64,000 nt of DNA, from positions 1-64,000 of the forward strand of contig NZ_CANMSY010000001.1 in assembly GCF_947500705.1 (NCBI RefSeq), in the 5' to 3' direction. Of this stretch, positions 23,818 to 36,675 are shown one piece after another. Origin of the DNA: an uncultured Brachybacterium sp. (lineage in GTDB: Bacteria > Actinomycetota > Actinomycetes > Actinomycetales > Dermabacteraceae). The notes under the pieces are model-generated. The model ran no database searches and had not been told where the DNA came from. It worked only from the letters and a program-made list of their open reading frames with translations. The first letter of the stretch is position 1, and each line of letters begins with the position of its first letter. The position numbers and the translations under genes were made by a program.

Positions 23818-24443
23818 TTGCGCTTCTTCCCGGAGGCGATCCAGGCGAGCGCCTCGGAGCGGCTCAGGGTGGAGGGGTCCAGCCCCTCCCCCAGCTCCTC
23901 GAGGCTGGTCGCGCCCAGCAGCAGCTCCTCGACGAGGTCGTCGACCGCGCCGAGCACGATCGCGGGCGAGATGTCCTCGCCCCGTTCACCGTTCTTGTAC
24001 CGGGTCGCGGTCATGCGGTCGCCGCGGCGCCAGAACAGCACGATCCCGTTGCGCTGCAGGGCGGTCGAGGCGATCGCGGCGAGATCGTGGGCGGCGGCCT
24101 CGGCGAGCGGGCCGATCGCGATCGCGCCGGTGCTGCTGTCGTGGGTGCGGGTGCCGACGGGGATGTCGATCCCGTCGGTGCGCGCCTCCCGGCCCAGCCG
24201 GACCACGCCTGCCAGGGCCTTCGCAGAGGCGACGGAGGTCGCGATCACCGCGACGCTGGGCACCTCGTCCTCGCCGGGGGTGTCGGTGAGCACGTCCTCG
24301 ACGGTCAGCGGGGCATCATCGAGGGAGATGCCCTCCATGAGACGCGCGAATTCCGCGTCGATGTCATCGGCGGGACGACCGGAGCCCTCCGGCTGCTCCC
24401 CGGGACCGTCCTGGCGGGGCTCTTCAGGATCGACGGTGCTCAT
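23814..24443 (-). CDS. Hypothetical protein within the his operon
   Basis: A 209-residue protein with an acidic, disordered N-terminus (about 1-60). The folded part contains [23 protein letters not shown] and [33 protein letters not shown], and the end is very basic (SGKKRK). No named domain is recognised. It overlaps both hisB (start ATG 24443, TGATG overlap) and hisH (its stop over the GTG start), so it is an integral operon member. A role tied to histidine synthesis is only inferred from linkage. Confidence 0.75.
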   Translation of the reverse strand: MSTVDPEEPRQDGPGEQPEGSGRPADDIDAEFARLMEGISLDDAPLTVEDVLTDTPGEDEVPSVAVIATSVASAKALAGVVRLGREARTDGIDIPVGTRTHDSSTGAIAIGPLAEAAAHDLAAIASTALQRNGIVLFWRRGDRMTATRYKNGERGEDISPAIVLGAVDDLVEELLLGATSLEELGEGLDPSTLSRSEALAWIASGKKRK

Positions 24444-25099
24444 CACAGTGCTCCCTTGGTCGAGGGGACGTCCAGAACGCGGTCGTCGTAGGCGCAGGCG
24501 GCTCGGAGCGCACGGGCGAGGGCCTTGAACTGGGCCTCGACGATGTGGTGGGGGTCGCGCCCCTCGAGCAGCCGGATGTGCAGGCAGATCGCGGCGTGGT
24601 GGGCGAGGGACTCGAAGACGTGCCGGGTCAGCGAGCCGGTGAAGTGGCCGCCGATGAGGTGCGTGGCCTGAGCTTCGCTCTCGCCGGAGTGCACGCAGTA
24701 GGGGCGGCCGGAGAGATCCACGACGGCCTGGGCGAGGGACTCGTCCAGGGGGACCAGGGCGTCGCCGAAGCGGGCGATGCCCTTCTTGTCGCCGAGGGCC
24801 TCGCGCAGCGCCTGTCCGAGCACGATCGCGGTGTCCTCCACGGTGTGGTGGGCGTCGATGTGCGTGTCACCGGTCGCCTTCACCGTGAGGTCGAAGCGGG
24901 CATGCGTGCCGAGCGCTGTGAGCATGTGGTCGAAGAAGGGCACCGTGGTCGAGACGTCGACCTGGCCGGTGCCGTCGATGTCGAGGGTGAGCTCGATCGC
25001 GGACTCGCGGGTGGTGCGGCTGAGGCTCGCAGTGCGCGACGGTCGAGCAGCGGCGCTGGACGCGCTGGCGGTGATCGGGGTGCTGGCGGTGCTGGTCAT
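24443..25099 (-). CDS. hisB: Imidazoleglycerol-phosphate dehydratase
   Basis: A 218-residue manganese enzyme of histidine synthesis that dehydrates imidazole glycerol phosphate to imidazole acetol phosphate. The duplicated metal-binding motifs are visible: [16 protein letters not shown] and [22 protein letters not shown] in the first half, and [15 protein letters not shown] with [20 protein letters not shown] in the second. It is monofunctional, without the phosphatase domain. A Ser/Ala-rich N-terminal extension of about 25 residues precedes the core. ATGA overlap with the hisC stop and TGATG overlap with the next gene show tight coupling. Confidence 0.96.
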   Translation of the reverse strand: MTSTASTPITASASSAAARPSRTASLSRTTRESAIELTLDIDGTGQVDVSTTVPFFDHMLTALGTHARFDLTVKATGDTHIDAHHTVEDTAIVLGQALREALGDKKGIARFGDALVPLDESLAQAVVDLSGRPYCVHSGESEAQATHLIGGHFTGSLTRHVFESLAHHAAICLHIRLLEGRDPHHIVEAQFKALARALRAACAYDDRVLDVPSTKGAL

Positions 25100-26229
25100 C
25101 GGGGGTCGGCCTCCTCGAGGGCGGTACGGAATGCGGCGTTGTTCTCGGGCGTGCCGATCGACACGCGCAGCCAGCCGGCAGGGCCGACGGCTCGGATGAG
25201 GACTCCGCGTGCGAGGAGCGCCTCGAACACGGTGTCACGGTCACAGAAGCTGCGGAACAGGATGAAGTTCGCGTCGGACGGAGCCACCTCGTGGCCGCGT
25301 GCCGCCAGGTGCTCGGCGAGCGCATCCCGCTCGGTGCGCAGCAGGGCGACCTTGCCCAGCAGCTCCTCGCGGTGCGCGAGCGCGGTGCGGGCGACCGCCT
25401 GGGTGACGGCGGAGAGATGGTACGGCAGGCGCACCACGCGCACGGTGTCCACGACCGCGGGATCGGCGATCAGATAGCCGAGCCGGGCACCGGCGAGCGC
25501 GAAGGCCTTGGACATGGTGCGGGCCACCACCAGGTTCTGATGCCGTCCCAGCAGCGAGAGCGCGCTGGGGACGCCGTCGCGGCGGAACTCGCCGTAGGCC
25601 TCGTCGACCACCAGCAGGCCGCGGAACTCCGCGAGCGCGGTCGCGGCCGCCTCGACGACGTCGAGATCGAGCGCGGTGCCTGTGGGGTTGTTCGGGCTGG
25701 TGAGCACCACGATGCTGGGCCGGTGCGCGTCGATCGCCGCGGTGACCGCTTCCGCGCTGAGGGCGAAGTCGGGGGCGGGGCCGCGCTCGGCGGTGACCCA
25801 GGCGGTGTAGGTGTCGCGCGCGTACTCGGGATACATCGAATAGTGCGGGGTGAAGCCCAGCGCGGTGCGGCCCGGACCTCCGTAGGCCAGCAGCAGCTGG
25901 TGCATGATCTCGTTCGACCCGTTGGCGGCCCAGACGGCGTGGGCGTCGGGCGCGGGGATCCCGGATTCCGCGGCGAGATAGGCGCCGAGGTCGGCGCGCA
26001 GGGCGAGGGACTCCCGATCCGGGTAGCGGTTCAGGCCCACGGCAGCTTCCGCCGCGGCACGACCGATGGCTGCGGCGAGCTCCGGCGAGGGGCCGTAGGG
26101 GTTCTCGTTGACGTTCAGCGCATGCTCGACCTCGAGCTGGGGAGCGCCGTAGGGGGCGGCTCCCGCGATGCCGTCCCGCGGGGCGGGCAGCGCGGTGCTG
26201 CTGAGGGTCGGAGCAGGGTTCACGGACAT
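25096..26229 (-). CDS. hisC: Histidinol-phosphate aminotransferase
   Basis: A 377-residue PLP-dependent class I/II aminotransferase that forms histidinol phosphate. [19 protein letters not shown] is the typical N-terminus. The PLP-contact [42 protein letters not shown] and the PLP lysine in [20 protein letters not shown] are all present. ATG 26229 is chosen because a TACCAT -10 lies 7 nt upstream; GTG 26223, behind GGAGG, is a possible alternative. This makes hisC the first gene of the downstream his block. It overlaps hisB by 4 bp. Confidence 0.95.
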   Translation of the reverse strand: MSVNPAPTLSSTALPAPRDGIAGAAPYGAPQLEVEHALNVNENPYGPSPELAAAIGRAAAEAAVGLNRYPDRESLALRADLGAYLAAESGIPAPDAHAVWAANGSNEIMHQLLLAYGGPGRTALGFTPHYSMYPEYARDTYTAWVTAERGPAPDFALSAEAVTAAIDAHRPSIVVLTSPNNPTGTALDLDVVEAAATALAEFRGLLVVDEAYGEFRRDGVPSALSLLGRHQNLVVARTMSKAFALAGARLGYLIADPAVVDTVRVVRLPYHLSAVTQAVARTALAHREELLGKVALLRTERDALAEHLAARGHEVAPSDANFILFRSFCDRDTVFEALLARGVLIRAVGPAGWLRVSIGTPENNAAFRTALEEADPR

Positions 26230-26236
26230 GGCCTCC

Positions 26237-26242
26237 ATGGTA
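26237..26242 (-). promoter_or_regulatory. -10 element (TACCAT) before hisC
   Basis: TACCAT on the minus strand ends 7 nt before ATG 26229. It suggests that hisC and the genes after it have their own leaderless promoter, needed because hisD is separated from them. Confidence 0.4.
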
Positions 26243-26380
26243 GTTCGCAGGGGCTGCTGCCGACTGTGCCGTCCGCTCGCTGAGGCGCCGTGCGACGACG
26301 GCATGCCCAGCGGCATGCACAGCGGCGTGTCACCCTTCACAGAGACGAGCTCGAGGACAGGCTGCTCTCAGTGCCGTCAG

Positions 26381-26386
26381 TATCCT
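26381..26386 (+). promoter_or_regulatory. -10 element (TATCCT) of the DUF3054 gene
   Basis: TATCCT ends 6 nt before ATG 26393. The gap GGAGAG could alternatively be read as a ribosome-binding site. Confidence 0.4.
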
Positions 26387-26392
26387 GGAGAG

Positions 26393-26785
26393 ATGTTCCG
26401 TTCCCTGGGTGCCCTGGTGGGCGATCTGCTGGTCGTCCTGCTCTTCGTCGCGATCGGCTTCGTGCAGCATGGCACTCCGCTGACCACGCAGAACCTCTTC
26501 CTGGCGGGCTGGCCGTTCGCCCTCGGAGTGCTGCTGGGACACCTGGCGATCAGGGCCTGGCGCGCCCCGTTCCGGATCTGGCCGCACGGGCTGTTCGTGT
26601 GGGGCATCACGCTGGCGACCACGATGGCGCTGCGCACCCTGTTCACCGCCGGCACAGAGGTGTCCTTCGTCATCGTCACCGCGCTGGTGACCGGCGTGCT
26701 GATGCTCGGCTGGCGCGCGGTGGCGCAGTACGTCACCCGGCACGAGCGCTCGCCGCAGCCGGCAGCGGTCACCTCCGAGAGCTGA
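26393..26785 (+). CDS. DUF3054 membrane protein
   Basis: A 130-residue membrane protein with four predicted helices: SLGALVGDLLVVLLFVAIGF, FLAGWPFALGVLLGHLAI, a third around IWPHGLFVWGITLATTMALR, and VSFVIVTALVTGVLMLGW. The pattern of RIWPHGLFVWGITLATTMALR matches DUF3054, a family of unknown function common in actinobacteria. It runs opposite to the flanking his genes, so it breaks the his operon between hisC and hisD. A TATCCT -10 lies 6 nt before the start. Confidence 0.82.
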   Translation: MFRSLGALVGDLLVVLLFVAIGFVQHGTPLTTQNLFLAGWPFALGVLLGHLAIRAWRAPFRIWPHGLFVWGITLATTMALRTLFTAGTEVSFVIVTALVTGVLMLGWRAVAQYVTRHERSPQPAAVTSES

Positions 26786-26813
26786 TCGCCCGGGATGCGA
26801 GGAGGAGTCCCGC

Positions 26814-28169
26814 TCAACCGTGGGTGCGGAAGGTCTCCTTCTCGAGCAGGGGACGAAGGCGGGCGGCGACCTGATCGGTGCCGAACCAGCGGTGCAGCTG
26901 CTCCTCGAGCAGCACGTTGCCGAGTGCTCCGAGCACCATCGACTGATCCAGGGAGAGATGGCGCCGGGCGATGACTCCCGAGCGGACGGCGACCGCGTCG
27001 TGGAATCCGCCCGGCCCGTAGGCACCGAGCACCGTCTCGATCCGGGAGAGGTTCTCGACGGCCGCATCGAGCTCGTACTGCATCGCCAGAGCCGCGGCAT
27101 GCGGGGTGACCACGCCGTCGAGCCCCTGCGGGTAGGGCTCCCCCGCCTGCCAGTCGGTGCCCGCCGCATCGGAGAAGTACCCCACCGGGTTCAGGCCCAG
27201 GGCATCGACGCCGTACTCGCGGTATCCGGCATGAGGGTCGGAGCTGGGTGAGAAGCCCCAGTAGCCGTAGCCCGCCTCCTCGAGTCCGTGCTCGCGCTGG
27301 GCACGCACATGGAGCGGGTGGTTCCTGCCCCAGCTGTCCGGCCCCCAGGCGGCCTCGGGCACGAACAGGTCCGGCATCAGCTCCTCGAACATGGAGCCGC
27401 CCCAGCCGGGGACGATCTCCATGCCGCGGTAGGTGTGCGCGCCCTCGAAGACCGCGACGCCCTCGTGCTCGGTCCAGTCGCCCACCGGCGGCATCTCGGG
27501 CCAGTCCCATTCCGGCGGGAAGGTGCGAAAGGTCGTGAAGTACGCGGCGGCAGGGATCTGCTCGGTCATGATCCCGAGGTAGGTGACCATGCGGGCCTCG
27601 GAGACGGCGGTGTCGTAGTGATGCTCCGCGTGGTACCAGACGTCGGCGCCGACGATGTCGCCCATCAGGGGACGCAGCTCGGTGCCCTCCCTGCCCGGGT
27701 CCTCGACCCAGAAGCCGCCGATGGTCAGCCCGGGCTGCGTGGCGACGTCGCGGTCGAAGAACACGTCCCAGCGCATCGCCTCGAACAGGCGCTCGGCCCG
27801 CCGACGGTTCGAGGGATCGGCCTGGGCGACCACGTGGAGTGCGGCGCCGAGCCAGCCCATGTCGACGCTGGACACGAAGGGGACCACGGGGTCGCCGGAG
27901 CCGGGCCAGCTGCGCAGCACCGAGCGATCGGTCTCGTCGTACCAGTTGTAGTACATGCCCGAGGGTTCGTGGTGCTCCATCTGCTCGAGCGAGTCCAGGG
28001 TGCGGGAGATCCGGAGGCGGGCCTCCCCCGGCGTGATCAGGCGCAGCTCGCGGGCCAGCAGCGTGGACCACAGGCAGCCACCGATGTTGGTCGGCGAGGT
28101 GTGGCGCGAGTGCCCCTGCAGATCCGCGCCGATGTTGTCGGACACGAGCCCGGTGCGGGGCACGGTCAT
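26814..28169 (-). CDS. Glucoamylase-family (DUF3131/GH144-like) glycosidase with damaged 5' end
   Basis: From ATG 28169 the frame encodes 451 residues matching the glucoamylase-like family: TSPTNIGGCLWSTLLARELR, GMYYNWYD, PFVSSVDMGWLGAALHVVA, WGGSMFEELMPDLFVPE, GLEEAGYGYWGFSPSSDP, YGVDALGLNP and GVVTPHAAALAMQY. Such enzymes act on beta-linked glucans. The family N-terminus continues upstream of the ATG in the same frame to about 28226 (STERQLRRWAKDTWRSLDA), but no start codon or ribosome-binding site is found there; beyond it the frame runs antisense to an ABC permease scrap. The natural start was therefore probably lost in a rearrangement. If ATG 28169 is used, about 20 domain residues are missing and function is doubtful. 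Confidence 0.75.
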   Translation of the reverse strand: MTVPRTGLVSDNIGADLQGHSRHTSPTNIGGCLWSTLLARELRLITPGEARLRISRTLDSLEQMEHHEPSGMYYNWYDETDRSVLRSWPGSGDPVVPFVSSVDMGWLGAALHVVAQADPSNRRRAERLFEAMRWDVFFDRDVATQPGLTIGGFWVEDPGREGTELRPLMGDIVGADVWYHAEHHYDTAVSEARMVTYLGIMTEQIPAAAYFTTFRTFPPEWDWPEMPPVGDWTEHEGVAVFEGAHTYRGMEIVPGWGGSMFEELMPDLFVPEAAWGPDSWGRNHPLHVRAQREHGLEEAGYGYWGFSPSSDPHAGYREYGVDALGLNPVGYFSDAAGTDWQAGEPYPQGLDGVVTPHAAALAMQYELDAAVENLSRIETVLGAYGPGGFHDAVAVRSGVIARRHLSLDQSMVLGALGNVLLEEQLHRWFGTDQVAARLRPLLEKETFRTHG

Positions 28170-28343
28170 CGCGTCCAGGGAGCGCCAGGTGTCCTTCGCC
28201 CAGCGGCGCAGTTGGCGCTCGGTGCTCCCGCTCCCCGCACGTCGCCCGCCTCCGCCGCGGGTTGAGAGGCCGACCGGCGTCGGACCGGCAGCCGACAGCG
28301 CGGGCGCTGCCGCAGCAGGGCCGGCGGCGCCGAGTGCGGCGCC

Positions 28344-28474
28344 GACTACATCGCCGCCTTCGAGGACCCGGTCTTCCGTCGGGCGGCGCTGAACACCGGT
28401 GTGTTCGTGCTGGTCGGTGTGCCGCTGACGATCATCGCCGGGCTCAGTGCGGCGCTCGCACTGAACCAGGGCCT
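28344..28474 (+). pseudogene. Fragment of an ABC sugar-transporter permease
   Basis: A forward frame encodes about 43 residues, DYIAAFEDPVFRRAALNTGV followed by FVLVGVPLTIIAGLSAALALNQG. This is the typical first periplasmic segment and second helix of MalF/UgpA-type sugar permeases. Similarity stops abruptly on both sides, with no start, no EAA loop and no other transporter gene. It lies between the damaged 5' end of the glucoamylase-family gene and the hisD stop, so it marks a deletion scar. Confidence 0.75.
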
Positions 28475-28549
28475 AGCCCCTGGGGAGAGCCCCGGAGCTG
28501 AGCACCCCTCCTCGACGGACGGCAGCGCCGCCGACAGATCGCCCGGGAG

Positions 28550-29887
28550 TCAGTCCGTGAAGCGGATGTCGATCGCCGCTCCGTGGGCCGGCAGTCCTTC
28601 GGCGCGGGCGAGCGTGGTCGCTGCCGGGCGGGCGCCCTGCAGCGCGTCGCGGTCGTAGTGGACCACGTGGATCCCGCGCAGGAAGGTCTGCACGCCCAGG
28701 CCGCCGGTGAAGCGCGAGGTGCCGCCGGTGGGCAGCACGTGGTTGGACCCTGCCGCATAGTCGCCGAGGCTCACGGGGCTGTGGGGACCGACGAAGACCG
28801 CGCCGGCGTTCGTGACCCGGGCGGCGACGGCGCCGGCATCGGCCGTCAGGATCTCGAGGTGCTCGGCCCCGTAGGCGTCGACCACCGCCAGCCCCTGCGC
28901 GATGTCGTCGACGAGCACCACACCGCTCTGCTGCCCGCGCAGCGCCTCCTCGATGCGCGTCCGATGCGTGGCGGAGGGCACCTGTGCCGCGAGCGCGGTC
29001 TCGACCGCGTCGGCCAGGTCGGCGGAGTCGGTGACCAGCACGCTCGCAGCCAGCGGATCGTGCTCGGCCTGGGAGATGAGGTCCGCTGCGACGAAGGTGG
29101 GATGCGCGGTGGCGTCGGCGAGGATCGCGATCTCCGTGGGCCCGGCCTCGGCGTCGATCCCGACCTGCCCCCGCACCAGGCGCTTCGCGGCGGCGACATA
29201 GACGTTGCCGGGACCGGTCACGAGGTCCACGGCCTCCAGGCCGCGGCCGTCGCCGAGATCCTCGGCGCCGTGCGCGAGCAGCGCGATCGCCTGGGCCCCG
29301 CCGGCGGCGAGCACCTCGGTGACCCCCAGGAGCGCGCAGGCCGCGAGGATCGTGGGGTGCGGGAGCCCGCCGAACTCCTTCTGGGGCGGAGAGGCGAGCA
29401 CGATCTGCTCCACCCCGGCGATCTGCGCCGGCACCACATTCATCACGACGGAGCTGGGCAGCACGGCGCGCCCACCGGGCACGTAGAGCCCGACCCGACG
29501 CACCGGCACCCAGCGCTGGGTCACGGTGCCCCCGGGCACCACCTGGACCGTCTCGTCGGGCCGGGACTGCGCGGAGTCGACGGCGCGCACCCGAGCCGCG
29601 GACTCCTCCAGGGCGGTGCGGATCTCCGGATCGAGCTCGGCGAGGGCTCGTTCCAGCTCCTCCCGCGGAACCCGCAGATGCTCCGGTCGCACCCCGTCGA
29701 ACCGCTCGGAGGCATCCCGCACCGCGGCGGCACCGCGGGCGGCGACGTCCTCGACCACCGGGCGCACGGCAGCGACTGCGGACTCGACGTCCAGCTCGGC
29801 GCGCGGCAGCGCCGCGGTGAGCTCGGCAGCGGTGAGCCGGCGCGAGCGGAGATCGATCACGGAGAGGAACGATGCGGGATCAGGCAT
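28550..29887 (-). CDS. hisD: Histidinol dehydrogenase
   Basis: A 445-residue zinc enzyme that oxidises histidinol to histidine in two NAD-dependent steps. Diagnostic segments are [86 protein letters not shown] and [23 protein letters not shown]. Zinc and catalytic residues (Gln, His, Glu, His) fall within these. The length is standard. ATG 29887 follows a TAGACT -10 by 6 nt. It is the first his gene, but about 2.3 kb of unrelated sequence separates it from hisC. Confidence 0.96.
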   Translation of the reverse strand: MPDPASFLSVIDLRSRRLTAAELTAALPRAELDVESAVAAVRPVVEDVAARGAAAVRDASERFDGVRPEHLRVPREELERALAELDPEIRTALEESAARVRAVDSAQSRPDETVQVVPGGTVTQRWVPVRRVGLYVPGGRAVLPSSVVMNVVPAQIAGVEQIVLASPPQKEFGGLPHPTILAACALLGVTEVLAAGGAQAIALLAHGAEDLGDGRGLEAVDLVTGPGNVYVAAAKRLVRGQVGIDAEAGPTEIAILADATAHPTFVAADLISQAEHDPLAASVLVTDSADLADAVETALAAQVPSATHRTRIEEALRGQQSGVVLVDDIAQGLAVVDAYGAEHLEILTADAGAVAARVTNAGAVFVGPHSPVSLGDYAAGSNHVLPTGGTSRFTGGLGVQTFLRGIHVVHYDRDALQGARPAATTLARAEGLPAHGAAIDIRFTD

Positions 29888-29893
29888 GGTGCC

Positions 29894-29899
29894 AGTCTA
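29894..29899 (-). promoter_or_regulatory. -10 element (TAGACT), leaderless promoter of hisD
   Basis: TAGACT on the minus strand ends 6 nt before ATG 29887. Confidence 0.45.
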
Positions 29900-29976
29900 G
29901 GAGGGAGGCGGGACTCAGGCATGTCCTGCCCACCGCGGAGAGGACCCCGCCTCCCGGATCTCTCCGGCAGCGGGGT

Positions 29977-29982
29977 TACAGT
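29977..29982 (+). promoter_or_regulatory. -10 element (TACAGT) of the ZIP transporter gene
   Basis: TACAGT ends 7 nt before GTG 29990 and supports that start. Confidence 0.45.
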
Positions 29983-29989
29983 CGTCCTC

Positions 29990-30817
29990 GTGCTCGTCGC
30001 CTTCCTCCTCACCCTCGTCGCCGGTGGCGCCACCAGCATCGGCGCCGCCCTCGGCGTGCTGGGGCGCGGCACCAGCCCGAAACTCCTGGCCGGCGGTCTC
30101 GGCCTCTCCGCCGGGGTCATGCTCTACGTCTCCTTCATGGAGCTGCTGCCCGAGGGTGTCCGGGTGCTCTCCGGCGGTGTTCCCGATGCGCGCGGCACCG
30201 CCTTCGCCGTGCTCGCCTTCTTCGTGGGCATCGCGGTGATCGCCGTGCTCGACCGGCTGGTGCCCAGCGCGGTCAGCCCCCATGAGTTCGCGGGCCGCAT
30301 GGCCGGCAGCCACGGCGAGGCGGAGCTGCGCGCCCCGGACGAGCAGGCCGCCGATCGGGCCCTGCGCGCCCGCCTGCTGCGCACCGGCACCGTCACCGCC
30401 CTGGCCCTCGCGCTGCACAACGTGCCCGAAGGCTTCGCGACCTTCGTGGCCGCGCTGCAGGCGCCGGAGGTCGCGATCCCGGTGGTCGCCGCGATCGCCC
30501 TGCACAACATTCCCGAAGGGCTCGCCGTCGCGGTGCCGGTGCGTCGGGCCACCGGGTCCCGGGCCAAGGCCTTCTGGCTCGCGTCCATGACCGGGCTCGC
30601 CGAACCCGTCGGGGCGGTGCTCGGGTTCCTCCTGCTCTCACCCCTGCTCAGCGGTGGCGCGATGGGAGCGATCCTGGCTGGCGTGGCCGGGGTGATGGTG
30701 TTCGTCTCCCTCGACGAGCTGCTGCCTGCTGCCGAGGAGACCGGCGAGCACCACACCGTGATCTACTCGCTGGTCGCCGGCATGGGGGTCATGGCGGTGA
30801 CCCTGCTGGTGCTGTGA
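29990..30817 (+). CDS. ZIP-family divalent metal transporter
   Basis: A 275-residue inner-membrane importer of zinc and related cations. The two metal-binding helices are clear: ALALHNVPEGFATFVAAL (helix 4) and AIALHNIPEGLAVAVPV (helix 5), both with the HNxPEG motif of ZupT-type ZIP proteins. A hydrophilic His/Glu-containing loop (about residues 85-135) lies between helices 3 and 4. Eight helices are expected from the hydrophobicity. GTG 29990 has no ribosome-binding site but a TACAGT -10 seven nt upstream, as in other leaderless genes here. It diverges from hisD, sharing about 100 bp. Metal specificity is not readable. Confidence 0.9.
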   Translation: MLVAFLLTLVAGGATSIGAALGVLGRGTSPKLLAGGLGLSAGVMLYVSFMELLPEGVRVLSGGVPDARGTAFAVLAFFVGIAVIAVLDRLVPSAVSPHEFAGRMAGSHGEAELRAPDEQAADRALRARLLRTGTVTALALALHNVPEGFATFVAALQAPEVAIPVVAAIALHNIPEGLAVAVPVRRATGSRAKAFWLASMTGLAEPVGAVLGFLLLSPLLSGGAMGAILAGVAGVMVFVSLDELLPAAEETGEHHTVIYSLVAGMGVMAVTLLVL

Positions 30818-30913
30818 TTCCGGGCGTGCTCCGGTACGTTCTCCCCAGCACCGATGACGGCCCTGCGGGCGCAGGGACCCGAGGTGAGAGGTCGGAGACC
30901 AGAAGGGGACGCG

Positions 30914-34500
<3,587 letters not shown>

Positions 34501-34611
34501 CTGCAGCGCCGTGACTGCACCGCCGTGACCTCGTCGCGGTGACCCCGGCATCCCGGGGCTCCGCAACGAGCACGGCCGGAGGGCCGATCCTCGCGACGGG
34601 CCCTCACCACG

Positions 34612-34689
34612 GATGCGCGGACGGGCCGCTGGTGATCGGAGCTGGCAATATGGCCGGTTGACATCACCAGCGGCCCGTCCGCGCGCATC
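34612..34689. repeat. Long inverted repeat after icd
   Basis: The left arm 34612-34636 (GATGCGCGGACGGGCCGC then TGGTGAT) is mirrored at 34663-34689 with a 2-nt insertion, leaving a 26-bp centre. It could be a strong terminator for icd or a small MITE-like element. The rest of the 302-bp interval 34501-34802 has no supported gene; a short direct repeat (GCGGAGCCGAC, near 34697 and 34722) lies to its right. Confidence 0.75.
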
Positions 34690-34802
34690 TGTCTGGCGGA
34701 GCCGACCTCCATGACTTGCCGGGCGGAGCCGACATCCGTGCTCCGCGGGGCGACCCCAGAGGGGGCTCTGCTGCCGGAGAGACAGACCGAAAGGACCATG
34801 CC

Positions 34803-35591
34803 GTGCCCGTCATTCCCTCCCCCGTCGACGGCATCGACCTGCGCTACGACGTGACCGGCACGGGCCCGGCGCTGGTGCTGCTGCACGGCTCGGTGCTCTC
34901 GCGCGCCATCTGGCGGGGCCTGGGGTATCTCGCCCCGCTCATCCAGGAGCACACCGTGATCCGGGTGGACCTGCGAGGTCACGGCCGGTCCGGCACCCCT
35001 CACGATCCCGCCGCGTACACGCAGGACGTGTACGTCGCCGACCTGCTCGCCGTGCTCGATGCCGAGGGCATAGGGCGTACGGCGCTGCTCGGCTACTCGC
35101 TGGGCGCCCGCATCGCGCTGACCGCGGCGCTCGAGCATCCGGGGCGGGTGACGCGCCTGGTCAGTCTCGGCGGGTCCGCTGCCGAGCAGCAGGGGCAGAT
35201 CGAATCGGTCTTCTTCCCCGGGGTCATCGATGCGATCCGGGAAGGTGGGATGGAGGCGTTCTGCGCGGGACAGGGCCTCGGCCCCGATGTCACCGGGCGG
35301 CGCGACCGCGCCACTCGCACGGCCTTCCTCTCCGCCGATCCCCTCGCCGTCGCGGCTCTGCTCACCGCCACCGACGCCACTGCCGGGGTCCCGGACGAGG
35401 TTCTCGCGGGCTGCGGGGTCCCGACGCTGTGGATGGCGGGCACAGAGGACCATCCGCGGTACGAGGATTCCGTGCGGGCCGCGTCGCTGATGCCCGACGC
35501 GGAGTTCGTCCCGCTGCCCGGACGCACCCACGGCGCCACCCTGTTCCCCTCACAGGATGTGCTCGACGAGGCGCTGCCCTTCCTGCGCTGA
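34803..35591 (+). CDS. Alpha/beta hydrolase
   Basis: A 262-residue alpha/beta-hydrolase-fold enzyme. The oxyanion region ALVLLHGSVLSRAIWRGL, the nucleophile elbow LLGYSLGARIALT (Ser about residue 99), and the catalytic His in LPGRTHGATLFP are present, and an acid residue follows VPTLWMAGTEDHPRY. The substrate is unknown; similarity is to 3-oxoadipate enol-lactonase-like hydrolases. GTG 34803 follows GAAAGGA with 7-nt spacing; the overlapping ATG at 34799 is out of frame. Flanking genes are unrelated. Confidence 0.88.
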   Translation: MPVIPSPVDGIDLRYDVTGTGPALVLLHGSVLSRAIWRGLGYLAPLIQEHTVIRVDLRGHGRSGTPHDPAAYTQDVYVADLLAVLDAEGIGRTALLGYSLGARIALTAALEHPGRVTRLVSLGGSAAEQQGQIESVFFPGVIDAIREGGMEAFCAGQGLGPDVTGRRDRATRTAFLSADPLAVAALLTATDATAGVPDEVLAGCGVPTLWMAGTEDHPRYEDSVRAASLMPDAEFVPLPGRTHGATLFPSQDVLDEALPFLR

Positions 35592-35675
35592 GATGCTCCT
35601 GAGCCCGGCGGTGCCGGCGTGACGCTCGCGCACGGCCATCGGCCCGCACGGAGCGGGCGGTCCCGCCGATCCGAC

Positions 35676-36464
35676 TCAGACGAACTGGCGCACCAGGGCG
35701 ATCAGGGCGACCACGACGATCACGCCGCGCAGCACCCACTCCGGCATGGTCTTGGCCAGGTGCGCCCCGAAGTACCCACCCACCAGCGCGCCGAGGGCGA
35801 TCGCTCCGCTCGCGGCCCACACGATCTCGGCGCCGACGACGAAGTGCGCGATGACGTAGACGCTCGCGGCGGCGAGGTTCACGATCAGGCTGAGGAGGTT
35901 CTTGACGCTGTTGACGGAGCCCATCGGTCGTCCGGTGAAGGTGCCGAGGATGCCGAGGTAGAGGATCCCCTGCGCGGCGGTGAAGTATCCGCCGTACACG
36001 GAGGCCGCACCGATCGAGCCGACCATCGCCGGGGAGCGCAGCGGACTGCGGCCGGAGGCCGGCTCGGCACGGCGCTCTGCCCGTTTCCGCAGCGCAGCGG
36101 TGATCCGCTTCTGGAAGACCACCATCGTCAGGGCGACGACGATCAGCACCGGCACGACCACGTCGAGCGCGGAGGCCGGGGAGACCAGCAGCAGCAGAGC
36201 CCCGGCGGTCGCGCCGACGGCCGCGGTGATCGCCAGCGGCGGCAGCTCCCGCTTCTCGGCGGCGATCTCCCGGCGATAGCCCAGCACGGAGCCGATCGTC
36301 GAGAAGAGCATGCCGGTGGTGTTGGTGCGCACCGCGACGCCCGGCGGGATGCCGAGGGTCATCAGCACGGGGAGGGTGAGCAGCGAGCCGGAGCCGACTG
36401 CGGCGTTGATCGCCCCTGCGATGGTGCCCATGACGAGCAGGACGACGAGCGAGAGGGGTTCCAC
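35676..36464 (-). CDS. TauE/SafE-family sulfite/anion exporter
   Basis: A 262-residue polytopic membrane protein with about eight helices. Two repeats begin with the family pattern GTIAGAINAAVGSGSLLTLP (N-terminal half) and VYGGYFTAAQGILYLGILG (C-terminal half), the latter followed by NSVKNLLSLIVNLAAA. Family members export sulfite, sulfoacetate or similar anions; specificity here is unknown. The start is GTG 36464 (VEPLSLVVLLVMG). It faces the alpha/beta hydrolase gene convergently across 84 bp. The upstream 211 bp to the flavohaemoprotein gene carries GC-rich direct repeats. Confidence 0.9.
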   Translation of the reverse strand: MEPLSLVVLLVMGTIAGAINAAVGSGSLLTLPVLMTLGIPPGVAVRTNTTGMLFSTIGSVLGYRREIAAEKRELPPLAITAAVGATAGALLLLVSPASALDVVVPVLIVVALTMVVFQKRITAALRKRAERRAEPASGRSPLRSPAMVGSIGAASVYGGYFTAAQGILYLGILGTFTGRPMGSVNSVKNLLSLIVNLAAASVYVIAHFVVGAEIVWAASGAIALGALVGGYFGAHLAKTMPEWVLRGVIVVVALIALVRQFV

Positions 36465-36527
36465 GACCGAGAACCCTACTGGTACGGCCCACGCCGCGGA
36501 GGGAGGTCCGCTCTCCGGCCGTGGCTG

Positions 36528-36616
36528 CCACGGCCCGGAGGCGAACCGGCTGCGGCCCGGCCACGGCCCAGAGGCGAACCCTGCTGCGGCCCGGCTGCGG
36601 CCCGGCTGCAACCCGG
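36528..36616. repeat. GC-rich direct repeats between hmp and tauE
   Basis: Two near-identical units of 33-34 bp (CCACGGCCC, then GAGGCGAACC, then CTGCGGCCCGG) occupy 36528-36560 and 36561-36594, followed by two shorter 11-bp units (CTGCGGCCCGG, CTGCAACCCGG). They lie in the intergenic region upstream of the TauE-type gene. Slippage-prone; no function evident. Confidence 0.75.
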
Positions 36617-36675
36617 AAGGGGCCCTGCTGAGGCCCGCCCGCGCCTCGGCTGGGGCGTCGGCCGGATCCTGGGGC

